Assembly (NCBI RefSeq): GCF_041415945.1
Contig: NZ_JBGCUS010000001.1
Location: 3,038,001-3,102,000, forward strand
Length of the DNA stretch: 64,000 bases
Source of the DNA: Ancylobacter sp. IITR112
GTDB taxonomy: Bacteria > Pseudomonadota > Alphaproteobacteria > Rhizobiales > Xanthobacteraceae
Reading direction: 5' to 3'
Shown: piece by piece, positions 51,772-59,548 of the stretch
Layout: every line of letters starts with the position of its first letter
Numbering within the stretch: position 1 is the first letter of the stretch
Program-made: the position numbers and the translations under genes
Notes under the pieces: generated by a model
What the model was told of the DNA's origin: nothing
Seen by the model: only the letters and a program-made list of their open reading frames with translations
The model's database searches: none

Positions 51772-52926
51772 ATGTCTTGGAAGAACCAGAGCGGCGGGCC
51801 ATGGGGTGGTGGCCCGCGCGGCCCTTGGGGCACTGGTCCGCAATCGCCGGGGCCGAGTTCTCCCGATCTTGAGGATCTGATCCGTCGCGGTCAGGAAAAG
51901 CTGCGGACCGCCATTCCCGGCGGCTTCGGCACCGGCAAGGGCATCGTCATTCTGGTGGCGCTGGCCATTGTCGCCTGGCTGCTCTCGGGCTTCTACCGCG
52001 TCGAGCCGGACGAGCAGGGCGTGGTCCTGCGCTTCGGCAAGTTCGTCGGCACCACCAATCCGGGCCTCAACTACCACCTCCCCTACCCGATCGAGACGGT
52101 GCTGACCCCCCAGGTCACGCGCGTCAACCGCATCGACATCGGCATCCGCACCGGCGACGACCCGCGCCGTGGCTCGGTGCAGCGCGATGTGCAGGAAGAG
52201 AGCCTGATGCTCACCGGCGACGAGAATATCGTCGATGTCGACTTCGCCGTCTTCTGGATGGTGAAGCCCGCCGCGCCCGGCTCGTCCGAGGATGTCGGCG
52301 CCGCCAATTTCCTGTTCAACGTCCAGAACCCGGAAGGCACCATCAAGGCGGTGGCGGAAAGCGCCATGCGTGAGGTGGTCGGCCGCACCAACATTCAGCC
52401 CATCCTCACCGGCGCCCGCCAGAACATTGAAACGGCGGTGCAGGAGCTGATGCAGCGCACGCTGGACGGATATCGCGCGGGCGTGCTCATCACCCAGGTC
52501 CAGTTGCAGAAGGTCGACCCTCCCTCGCAGGTCATCGACGCCTTCCGTGACGTGCAGGCCGCGCGCGCCGACGCCGAGCGCCTTCAGAACGAGGCGCAGG
52601 CCTACGCCAACCGCGTCGTCCCGGAAGCACGCGGCGACGCCGCGCGCATCACCCAGGGCGCCGAGGGCTACAAGGAGCGGGCAATCATCGAGGCGCGCGG
52701 CCAGGCGGCACGCTTCCTCAGCGTGCTCGGCGAGTATCAGAAGGCGCCCGAAGTCACCCGGCAGCGCCTTTACCTCGAAACCATGGAACGTGTCTTCGGT
52801 GGAATGGACAAGGTGATCATCGACCCTGCGGCCGGCGGCCAGTCCGGCGTCGTCCCCTATCTGCCTCTCGCCCCGCTCGGCGGCAGCACCCCCGCTCCGG
52901 CGGCCGCTCAGGGAGCCGCGAAATGA
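51772..52926 (+). CDS. hflK: FtsH protease activity modulator HflK
   Basis: HflK and HflC form a large membrane cage around FtsH. The 384-residue protein has a Gly/Pro/Trp-rich cytoplasmic N-terminus (SWKNQSGGPWGGGPRGPWG) and one membrane helix near 62-80 (VILVALAIVAWLLSGFYRVE). The SPFH/band-7 domain follows, then a coiled coil with QAARADAERLQNEAQAYANRVV and an Ala/Pro tail. It overlaps hflC by four bases. Confidence 0.95.
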   Translation: MSWKNQSGGPWGGGPRGPWGTGPQSPGPSSPDLEDLIRRGQEKLRTAIPGGFGTGKGIVILVALAIVAWLLSGFYRVEPDEQGVVLRFGKFVGTTNPGLNYHLPYPIETVLTPQVTRVNRIDIGIRTGDDPRRGSVQRDVQEESLMLTGDENIVDVDFAVFWMVKPAAPGSSEDVGAANFLFNVQNPEGTIKAVAESAMREVVGRTNIQPILTGARQNIETAVQELMQRTLDGYRAGVLITQVQLQKVDPPSQVIDAFRDVQAARADAERLQNEAQAYANRVVPEARGDAARITQGAEGYKERAIIEARGQAARFLSVLGEYQKAPEVTRQRLYLETMERVFGGMDKVIIDPAAGGQSGVVPYLPLAPLGGSTPAPAAAQGAAK

Positions 52927-53879
52927 GGAACAGCCTCGGTCTTGTCCTGGCGATTATCGTCGCCGCCGTCCTCATCGGCCTGTTCTCGGCCCTGTTCAGC
53001 GTCTACCAGACCCAACAGGCGCTGGTGCTGCGCCTCGGTGAACCCATCAGGGTCATCGAGGAGCCGGGCCTGCACGCCAAGATCCCGATGGTCGACAGCG
53101 TGATCTTCATCGACAAGCGCATTCTCGACCTCGAGAACCCGTCGCAGGAAGTGATCGCCGCCGACCAGAAGCGCCTCGTGGTGGACGCCTTCGCGCGCTA
53201 CCGCATCGTCAATCCACTGCGCTTCTACCAATCGGTCGGCACGGTGGACGCGGCCAATTCGCGTCTCGCCACCATCCTGAACTCGTCGCTGCGGCGCGTG
53301 CTCGGCGAATCCACCTTCATCGAGGTGGTACGCGACCAGCGTGAGGCGCTGATGGCGCGCATTCGCGATCAGGTGAACCGTGAGGCGGCCGGCTTCGGCA
53401 TCGACGTGATTGATGTGCGCATCCGCCGCGCCGATCTGCCGGAAGCCAACAGCCAGGCGGTGTTCCAGCGCATGCAGACCGAGCGTCAGCGCGAAGCGGC
53501 GGAAATCCGCGCGCAGGGCGGCGAAGCGGCGCAGACCATCCGCTCGCGCGCCGACCGCGACTCGACGATCATCGTCGCCGAGGCCAACGCCACCGCCGAC
53601 CAGTTGCGCGGCGAGGGCGAGGCCCAGCGCAACGAGATCTTCGCGCAGGCCTATAATCAGGACCGCGGCTTCTTCGACTTCTACCGGTCGATGCAGGCCT
53701 ATGAGGCCTCGCTGAAGGGTTCGGACACGCGCATGCTGCTGGCGCCGGATTCGGAGTTCTTCCGCTTCTTCGGCAGCCCCTCCGCTCGTCCGGACGCGGC
53801 TCTCGGCGCCACGTCCGCCCCTGCGGCGGCGCCCGCGGCTCCGTCCGCTCCGGCGGCGGCGCCCGCCCCCGCCAACTGA
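52923..53879 (+). CDS. hflC: FtsH protease activity modulator HflC
   Basis: Partner of HflK. 318 residues, with an N-terminal membrane helix (LGLVLAIIVAAVLIGLFSALF), an SPFH domain with LVLRLGEPIRVIEEPGLHAK and FARYRIVNPLRFYQSVGTVDA, then a helical region REAAEIRAQGGEAAQTIRSRA. The C-terminal ~35 residues are Ala/Pro-rich. The start overlaps the hflK stop (ATGA), ensuring balanced synthesis. DUF2065 and degP follow, a widely conserved alphaproteobacterial order. Confidence 0.96.
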   Translation: MRNSLGLVLAIIVAAVLIGLFSALFSVYQTQQALVLRLGEPIRVIEEPGLHAKIPMVDSVIFIDKRILDLENPSQEVIAADQKRLVVDAFARYRIVNPLRFYQSVGTVDAANSRLATILNSSLRRVLGESTFIEVVRDQREALMARIRDQVNREAAGFGIDVIDVRIRRADLPEANSQAVFQRMQTERQREAAEIRAQGGEAAQTIRSRADRDSTIIVAEANATADQLRGEGEAQRNEIFAQAYNQDRGFFDFYRSMQAYEASLKGSDTRMLLAPDSEFFRFFGSPSARPDAALGATSAPAAAPAAPSAPAAAPAPAN

Positions 53880-53891
53880 CGCAGCGCGACG

Positions 53892-54077
53892 ATGTATGAT
53901 TTCATCGTCGCGCTCGGCCTCGTGCTGGTGATCGAGGGGCTGGCGCTGGCCGTCGCCCCCGCCGCCGTGCGCCGCTCCGCCGAGGCCATCGCGCATCTGT
54001 CGGATTCCCCGCTGCGCGTGGCCGGCCTGATCGGCGCCGTTCTGGGACTGGCCATCGTCTGGCTTATCCGCGGCTGA
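53892..54077 (+). CDS. DUF2065 family small membrane protein
   Basis: A 61-residue protein with two membrane helices: MYDFIVALGLVLVIEGLALAV and VAGLIGAVLGLAIVWLIRG. Between them are PAAVRRSAEAIAHLSDSPLR. This is the DUF2065 (YjeT-like) layout. It starts 12 bp after hflC and probably is cotranscribed, suggesting an accessory of the HflKC-FtsH complex (inference). Confidence 0.9.
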   Translation: MYDFIVALGLVLVIEGLALAVAPAAVRRSAEAIAHLSDSPLRVAGLIGAVLGLAIVWLIRG

Positions 54078-54113
54078 CGAGGCGGGGCCGTACGCCCCGC
54101 CTCGCGCTCTTTT
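54078..54113 (+). terminator. Intrinsic terminator after DUF2065
   Basis: CGAGGCGGGGC (54078-54088) pairs perfectly with GCCCCGCCTCG (54094-54104) around a five-base loop. CGCTCTTTT follows. It starts at the base after the DUF2065 stop codon and separates hflKC from degP. Confidence 0.8.
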
Positions 54114-54212
54114 GGCTTGCATCGCGTCTTGTCGCTTGTAGCGTCGGGCCTATCGGCCAGAGCATGTCGGGCCGCTCCGCCCGGTTCCGCGTGGCGGCGT
54201 CAAGGAGGCTTC

Positions 54213-55790
54213 ATGATCAACTGCCTTGAGGGCCCCGGCCTGAACCTTTCCGCCCTCCTGCCGCCTCCGGCGGAGCAGAGCCGCCGCCCGGCGCCGGCAC
54301 GGCGACGCCGTCCCACCCGCCGCGCCGGCGCGGCGCTTCTGGCCGCCGCTCTTGCCGCCGCGCTCGCTGTGCTCCCGCAGGCCGGCCACGCCGCCGCCGT
54401 CAAGGGCCCCGACACGGTGGCCGACACCGCCGCGCAGATCATGGACGCGGTGGTCAACATCTCCACCTCGCAGACAGTGGCGCCCTCGCGCAGTGTGCCG
54501 ACACCGGAACTGCCGCCGGGCTCGCCCTTCGAGGAGTTTTTCGAGGAGTTCTTCAAGCGCCGGCAGCAGCAGGGCGAGGATCAGGGTCCGCGCCGCGTTT
54601 CCTCGCTCGGCTCCGGCTTCGTCATCGACGCCAGCGGCTTCATCGTCACCAATAATCACGTCATCGCCGATGCCGACGAGGTCTACGCCAATTTCGCCGA
54701 TGGCTCGAAGCTGAAGGCCGAGATCGTCGGCCGCGACACCAAGATCGACCTGGCGCTGCTGAAGGTGACCCCCGAGCCCGACAAGCCGCTCAAGGCGGTG
54801 AAATTCGGCGATTCCGACATTCTGCGCGTCGGCGACTGGGTGATGGCGATCGGCAATCCGTTCGGTCTTGGCGGCACGCTCACGGTGGGCGTCATCTCCG
54901 CCCGCAACCGCGACATCAATTCCGGCCCCTATGACAATTTCCTGCAGACCGATGCCGCCATCAACCGCGGCAATTCCGGCGGGCCGCTGTTCAACATGGA
55001 TGGCGATGTGATCGGCATCAACACCGCCATCATCTCACCCTCGGGCGGCTCCATCGGCATCGGCTTCGCCGTGCCGTCCAACACCGCCATCCCGATCATC
55101 GCCCAGCTCAAGGAGTTCGGCGAGACCCGGCGCGGCTGGATCGGCGTGCGCATTCAGCAGGTCACGCCGGAAATCGCCGAAAGCCTCTCGCTCGACCGCG
55201 CGCGCGGCGCGCTGATCGGCTCGGTGAACGAGGACGGCCCTGCCGCCAAGGGCGGGCTGAAGGCCGGCGATGTCGTCATCACCTTCGACGGCAAGGACGT
55301 GAAGGACATGCGCGCTTTGCCGATCATCGTCGCCGACACGCCGGTCGACAAGCAGGTCGATGTCGTCGTCATCCGCAAGGGCCAGCAGGAGACGATCCGC
55401 CTCACCGTCGGACGGCTCGATGAGGGCACGCCCTCCCCCAGCGCCGCCGCCGCGCCCGAGAAGAAGCCGGAGGCGCCGCCGCCGGTGACGACGCTCAAGC
55501 TGATGGGCATCGACATGGCGGAAATGACGCCGGAACTGCGCACCCGCTTCAAGATCAAGGACGAGCTCAAGGGCGTCGTGGTCATGGCGGTCGAGCCCGG
55601 CTCGGTCGCCGCCGAACGCGGCATCGCGCCGGGCCATCTGATCGTCGAGATCAATCAGGAAGCGACGGCCACGCCCGCCGATGTCGAGAACCGCCTCGCC
55701 GCGCTGAAAAAGGAGGGGCGCCGCTCGGCCCTCCTGATGGTCGCCGATCCCGAGGGGCAGATTCGCTTCACCGCACTACCCATAGAGTAA
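54213..55790 (+). CDS. DegP/Do-family periplasmic serine protease
   Basis: A 525-residue HtrA protease with an unusually long, Pro/Arg-rich N-terminus (~40 residues) before the export helix (GAALLAAALAAALAVLPQAGHA). The protease domain has the catalytic His in VTNNHVIADADE, Asp in TKIDLALLKV and Ser in NRGNSGGPLFNMDG. Two PDZ domains follow: RRGWIGVRIQQVTPEIAESL and the C-terminal one with GVVVMAVEPGSVAAERGI. AGGAGG sits five bases before ATG 54213. It degrades or refolds misfolded envelope proteins. Confidence 0.95.
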   Translation: MINCLEGPGLNLSALLPPPAEQSRRPAPARRRRPTRRAGAALLAAALAAALAVLPQAGHAAAVKGPDTVADTAAQIMDAVVNISTSQTVAPSRSVPTPELPPGSPFEEFFEEFFKRRQQQGEDQGPRRVSSLGSGFVIDASGFIVTNNHVIADADEVYANFADGSKLKAEIVGRDTKIDLALLKVTPEPDKPLKAVKFGDSDILRVGDWVMAIGNPFGLGGTLTVGVISARNRDINSGPYDNFLQTDAAINRGNSGGPLFNMDGDVIGINTAIISPSGGSIGIGFAVPSNTAIPIIAQLKEFGETRRGWIGVRIQQVTPEIAESLSLDRARGALIGSVNEDGPAAKGGLKAGDVVITFDGKDVKDMRALPIIVADTPVDKQVDVVVIRKGQQETIRLTVGRLDEGTPSPSAAAAPEKKPEAPPPVTTLKLMGIDMAEMTPELRTRFKIKDELKGVVVMAVEPGSVAAERGIAPGHLIVEINQEATATPADVENRLAALKKEGRRSALLMVADPEGQIRFTALPIE

Positions 55791-55860
55791 CCGCCCCGGG
55801 GCGCGGGCGCGCTGCTCAGACCGGCGCGCCGGCACCCAACGGGAATGTCGGCGGCAGGCT

Positions 55861-56400
55861 TCAGGGCCGCGCTTGGGGCAGCGGCGGCGGCGGCAGGCCG
55901 GAGCCCGCCTCGGCCCGAGGCTTGCGTTCGGTAAGTTGCACCGTCCAGCTCTTCTGCTCGTGGGTGTCCACCTCGAAGAAGCCGGTGCGGTCGAAGCCAC
56001 GCGCCAGGCAGTCCTGGATGCCGCGAATGGTGAATTCCTTCTCGCGGGTGCACATGAAGGCCTTGCCGGACCATTCCCCGCCCAGATCATAGTCGATGGC
56101 GTAGACATAGTAGAACCGCGCCACCAGATCGCCGCGCAGCAGCGTCTCGCAGCTATTGGCGCCGATGTTCCACCAGCCCTCGGTCGCCCAGCTATTGCCG
56201 TCCTTATAGCCGAGCGCGATGCCCACCCGGCTGCTCGACCGATTGCACAGCCGGAAATCCGCCGCCGCCGGCGCCGCCATCAGGCCGGCCAGCACCGGCA
56301 GGGCGAGCACGGCCGCGCCGAGGGCGCGCCGCCCCGCCCGCCAACCGGCGGCGGTTCGCGTCACACGGTCAGTCGTCGATGAGAACGGCTCGGAAATCAT
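55861..56400 (-). CDS. DUF1036 family exported protein
   Basis: A 179-residue secreted protein of unknown function. The N-terminal basic stretch and hydrophobic segment (ALGAAVLALPVLAGLMAAPAAA) form a long signal peptide. The mature domain has FRLCNRSSSRVGIALGYKDG, WATEGWWNIGANSCETLLRG and DYDLGGEWSGKAFMCTREKEF, matching DUF1036. The C-terminus is Pro-rich. The ATG at 56400 overlaps the end of the glycerate kinase gene by 32 bp; GTG 56364 would avoid the overlap and leave a more normal signal peptide. Confidence 0.88.
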   Translation of the reverse strand: MISEPFSSTTDRVTRTAAGWRAGRRALGAAVLALPVLAGLMAAPAAADFRLCNRSSSRVGIALGYKDGNSWATEGWWNIGANSCETLLRGDLVARFYYVYAIDYDLGGEWSGKAFMCTREKEFTIRGIQDCLARGFDRTGFFEVDTHEQKSWTVQLTERKPRAEAGSGLPPPPLPQARP

Positions 56401-57661
56401 TGACGTTGGTGCAGGTCGGTCCCGGCGTGAGCAGATCCCCGAGGGGCTCGAAAAAGCTGGTGGAATCGTTATTGGCGAGAAAGGCGGCAGGATCGAGACC
56501 CAGCGCCTTCGCCCGCGCCAGCGTGTCCGGCATCACATAGGCGCCGGCAGGGTCGGAGGCATCGCCACCGCCGCCATCGGTGCCGTCCGTGTCACCGGCG
56601 ACCGCATAGATGCCCTCGGCGCCGTCCAGCGCCACCGCCAGCGCCAGCGCATATTCCTGGTTCGGCCCGCCCCGGCCCTGGCCGCGCATGGTGACGGTGA
56701 GCTCGCCGCCGGAGAGCAGCACTGCCTTGCGGCCGGCGGCCTTCAGCTCCTTGGCCTTGGCGGCCTGGGCGTCCGCCACCTCGCGCGCCTCGCCTTCGAG
56801 ATTGTCGCCGAGCAGCACCGGCTCGATGCCGGCTTCGCGGGCGAGCTTCTCGGCCGCGACGAAGGAATCGGCAGGCCGCGAAATCAGGATGTAGTCGGAG
56901 CCGGCAAAGGCCGGATCGCCGGGCTTGGGCGATTCATTGGCGGGATCGCGCAGCGCCACCGCGATGGAGGGCGGCGGGTCGATGCGGTAGCGGGCGAGCA
57001 CATCGCGCGCCTCCGCCAGCGTGGTCGGGTCCGGCACGGTGGGGCCGGAGCCGATCACCGCCGGGTCATCGCCCGGCACGTCGGAGACGGAGAGCGTCAC
57101 CACCCGCGCCGGCTGGGCCAGCGCCGCCAGCCGCCCGCCCTTGATGCGCGAGAGGTGCTTGCGCACCGTGTTGATCTCGGTGATGTTGGCGCCCGAGCGC
57201 AGCAGCGCGCGGGTCAGCGCCCGCTTGTCGTCCAGTTCGACGCCGAAGGCGGGGGCAATCCAGTTCGCCGAGGCCCCGCCGGAAAGCAGCACCAGCACCA
57301 GATCGTCCGCAGTGGCGGAGGCGGCGAGGTCGATCGCCTTCTGCGCCCCGGCGAGGCCCGCCGCATCCGGCACGGGATGGCCGGCCTCGACCATCTCCAA
57401 CTGGCGGGTCGGGCGGCCATAGCCATGACGGGCGACGCCGATGCCGACGAGCCGCGCAGGGTCGACCCCCCTCTCGTCGAGATAATGCCGCTCGGCAACT
57501 TCCAGCATGGCTCCGGCGGCCTTGCCGGCGGCGAGCAGGATCAGTCGGCCCTGGGCGGGCGGCGGCGGCAGGGCTGGCGGCAGACAGGTCGAGGGATGCG
57601 CGGCCGCAACCGCGGCGGAGAACAGGCGATCGAGAAATTCACGCGCAGAAGCCTCAGTCAT
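56369..57661 (-). CDS. Glycerate 2-kinase (MOFRL type)
   Basis: Phosphorylates glycerate to 2-phosphoglycerate, feeding the serine or glyoxylate routes into glycolysis. 430 residues. It has a DUF4147 N-terminal domain (GKAAGAMLEVAE, EAGHPVPDAAGLAG, LLSGGASANWIAP) and the C-terminal MOFRL part, seen as GGELTVTMRGQGRGGPNQEYALALA and DTDGTDGGGGDASDPAGAY. The start MTEASAREFL (57661) is preferred to ATG 57715 because it has GGGTGG close upstream and fits the family length. Confidence 0.92.
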   Translation of the reverse strand: MTEASAREFLDRLFSAAVAAAHPSTCLPPALPPPPAQGRLILLAAGKAAGAMLEVAERHYLDERGVDPARLVGIGVARHGYGRPTRQLEMVEAGHPVPDAAGLAGAQKAIDLAASATADDLVLVLLSGGASANWIAPAFGVELDDKRALTRALLRSGANITEINTVRKHLSRIKGGRLAALAQPARVVTLSVSDVPGDDPAVIGSGPTVPDPTTLAEARDVLARYRIDPPPSIAVALRDPANESPKPGDPAFAGSDYILISRPADSFVAAEKLAREAGIEPVLLGDNLEGEAREVADAQAAKAKELKAAGRKAVLLSGGELTVTMRGQGRGGPNQEYALALAVALDGAEGIYAVAGDTDGTDGGGGDASDPAGAYVMPDTLARAKALGLDPAAFLANNDSTSFFEPLGDLLTPGPTCTNVNDFRAVLIDD

Positions 57662-57833
57662 CACCACCCTACCCGCCCCGGAGGAGCCCTTCCCGCCGGC
57701 CTTTCGCCGAGCCATTACTTATTGCGCGCAGGCGCGAATCCCGGCCGCGCGACGCGAAACGGGCGTATTCCTATGGCACGCCACGCCCCACGTCGATATC
57801 CTCCTGCACACTTCCCGCAGCTCACGGGCAAAT

Positions 57834-58682
57834 ATGCGCCGCCTCTCCACGGACGACCCCGCCGCGACCGCCAGTGCCGGCGACGCCCCCACCCCGTTCC
57901 CCGCTTTCGAGCGCGTGCCGGGCACGCGGGAGGCCGGGCTGATCCTCCTGTGCGACCATGCGTCCAATGCGCTGCCGCCCGCCTATGGCTCGCTGGGCCT
58001 GCCCAAGGCGGAACTGGAGCGGCATATCGGCTACGATATCGGCGCTGCCGGGGTCACGCGCATGCTGGCGCATCGTCTGGGGTGCCCCGCGGTGCTTTCG
58101 CGCTTCTCCCGCCTGCTCATCGACCCTAATCGCGGCGAGGACGACCCCACGCTGGTGATGCGGCTGTCCGATGGCGCGGTGATTCCCGGCAACCGTCACG
58201 CCGACGCGGCGGAGATCGAGCGGCGGCTGGCGCTCTATCACCGCCCCTATCACGACGCCATCACCGCCGAGATCGAGGCCGCGCTGGCGGCGGGCATCGT
58301 GCCGGTGCTGCTGTCGATTCACAGCTTCACCCCGGTCTGGCGCGGCGTGGCCCGGCCCTGGCACGCCGCCGTGCTGTGGGACAGCGACCCGCGCTTCACC
58401 CGCGACCTCATCGAGGCGCTGCAGGCCCCCGGCGACCTCATCGTCGGCGATAACGAGCCCTATGACGGCGCACTGCGCGGGGACTGCCTCTTCCGCCACG
58501 CCACCCTGCGCGGGCTGGCCAACACGCTGCTGGAAATCCGCCAGGATCTCATCGCCGAGGTGGGCGGTCAGCGGGCCTGGGCCGACCGGCTCGCCGGGCT
58601 GCTGCCGGCACTCCTGACCCGGCCGGAACTGCACGAAGCGCGCAGCTATGGCTCGCGCACCGGCCCCGTGCCCCCCATCTGA
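57834..58682 (+). CDS. N-formylglutamate amidohydrolase
   Basis: Hydrolyses N-formylglutamate to formate and glutamate, a step in one histidine degradation route, or acts on related N-acyl compounds. The 282-residue protein carries ILLCDHASNALPPAYGSLG, HIGYDIGAAGVTRMLA, SRLLIDPNRGEDDPTLV and LLSIHSFTPVWRG, all characteristic. The start is ATG 57834, chosen as the first Met before the conserved block. No hut genes are nearby. It is followed by DUF1244 in 27 bp, a common pairing. Confidence 0.92.
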   Translation: MRRLSTDDPAATASAGDAPTPFPAFERVPGTREAGLILLCDHASNALPPAYGSLGLPKAELERHIGYDIGAAGVTRMLAHRLGCPAVLSRFSRLLIDPNRGEDDPTLVMRLSDGAVIPGNRHADAAEIERRLALYHRPYHDAITAEIEAALAAGIVPVLLSIHSFTPVWRGVARPWHAAVLWDSDPRFTRDLIEALQAPGDLIVGDNEPYDGALRGDCLFRHATLRGLANTLLEIRQDLIAEVGGQRAWADRLAGLLPALLTRPELHEARSYGSRTGPVPPI

Positions 58683-58709
58683 CCGGAAGCAAACTCCCGG
58701 GAGACCCTG

Positions 58710-59012
58710 ATGACCGATCTCGATGACACCACCCGCACCGAACTCGAAGCCGCGGCGTTTCGCCGTCTCGTCGCCCATCTGCAGGCGCGCACCGACGTGC
58801 AGAACATTGCGCTGATGAACCTGGCCGGTTTCTGCCGCAACTGCCTCTCCAACTGGCTGCTGGACGCGGCGACGCAGCGGGGCGTGCCGATGACCAAGGA
58901 GGCGAGCCGCGAGGCGGTCTACGGCATGCCCTATGAGGAGTGGAAGGCGCGCCACCAGAGCGAGGCGACGCCGGAGCAGAAGGCGGCTTTCCCCGGACCG
59001 GGCCCGCACTGA
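58710..59012 (+). CDS. DUF1244 family protein
   Basis: A 100-residue protein with the DUF1244 core AAAFRRLVAHLQARTDVQNI, LAGFCRNCLSNWL and YGMPYEEWKARHQSEATPEQ. The C-x2-C pair may be a metal or redox site. Function is unknown. It lies just behind the N-formylglutamate amidohydrolase gene with an AGGGAGACC-like ribosome site region, and upstream of gapR. Confidence 0.92.
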   Translation: MTDLDDTTRTELEAAAFRRLVAHLQARTDVQNIALMNLAGFCRNCLSNWLLDAATQRGVPMTKEASREAVYGMPYEEWKARHQSEATPEQKAAFPGPGPH

Positions 59013-59182
59013 GCCGGCGAGGAGCCGCTTTTTCCCGGATTCGCGGTGGATAGCGGGGCTAGCCAGCCCGGCAAAGCCGCGCAGATGCGCCATTGCCTTG
59101 ACGGCCCGCCCGGCTTGCGCTCCCTATCGCCGCCCGAATTGCCGTCTAGACGCCGGGCCCTGCCCGCTGCCCCGGAGACACC

Positions 59183-59467
59183 ATGTCCGATATTCCCAAC
59201 GACCAGCCGCTATCCGATGCCGCCGCCGGCTTCGCCAAGGAACAGCTCAAATCCTTCATCGAACGCATCGAGCGACTTGAGGAAGAAAAGAAGACCATTG
59301 CCGACGACATCAAGGATGTCTTCGCCGAAGCCAAGGGAACCGGCTTCGACACCAAGGCGCTGCGCGAGATCCTGAAGATCCGCAAGCAGGATGCCGACCA
59401 GCGCGCCGAGCACGAGGCGATCGTCGACCTCTACATGCAGGCGCTGGGCATGCTCGGTGAAAGCTGA
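59183..59467 (+). CDS. gapR: GapR/DUF2312 nucleoid-associated protein
   Basis: GapR encircles overtwisted DNA ahead of replication and transcription forks and stimulates topoisomerases in Caulobacter. The 94-residue protein has the conserved order [40 protein letters not shown] and [20 protein letters not shown]. It is full length. The upstream gap has no clear CtrA box. A strong hairpin terminator follows. The neighbours, DUF1244 and the amidohydrolase, are conserved in relatives (general knowledge). Confidence 0.93.
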   Translation: MSDIPNDQPLSDAAAGFAKEQLKSFIERIERLEEEKKTIADDIKDVFAEAKGTGFDTKALREILKIRKQDADQRAEHEAIVDLYMQALGMLGES

Positions 59468-59498
59468 GCCGGGCAAAGGCGCACCGTCAGCAGAACCG

Positions 59499-59532
59499 AC
59501 CGGGCGGCCACTGGCCGCCCGGTCCGTTTCTG
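59499..59532. terminator. Terminator between gapR and DUF882
   Basis: ACCGGGCGGCC (59499-59509) pairs perfectly with GGCCGCCCGGT (59513-59523), with a three-base loop. CCGTTTCTGG follows on the plus strand. It separates convergent genes. Confidence 0.7.
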
Positions 59533-59548
59533 GTGCCTCGGGGCACGA

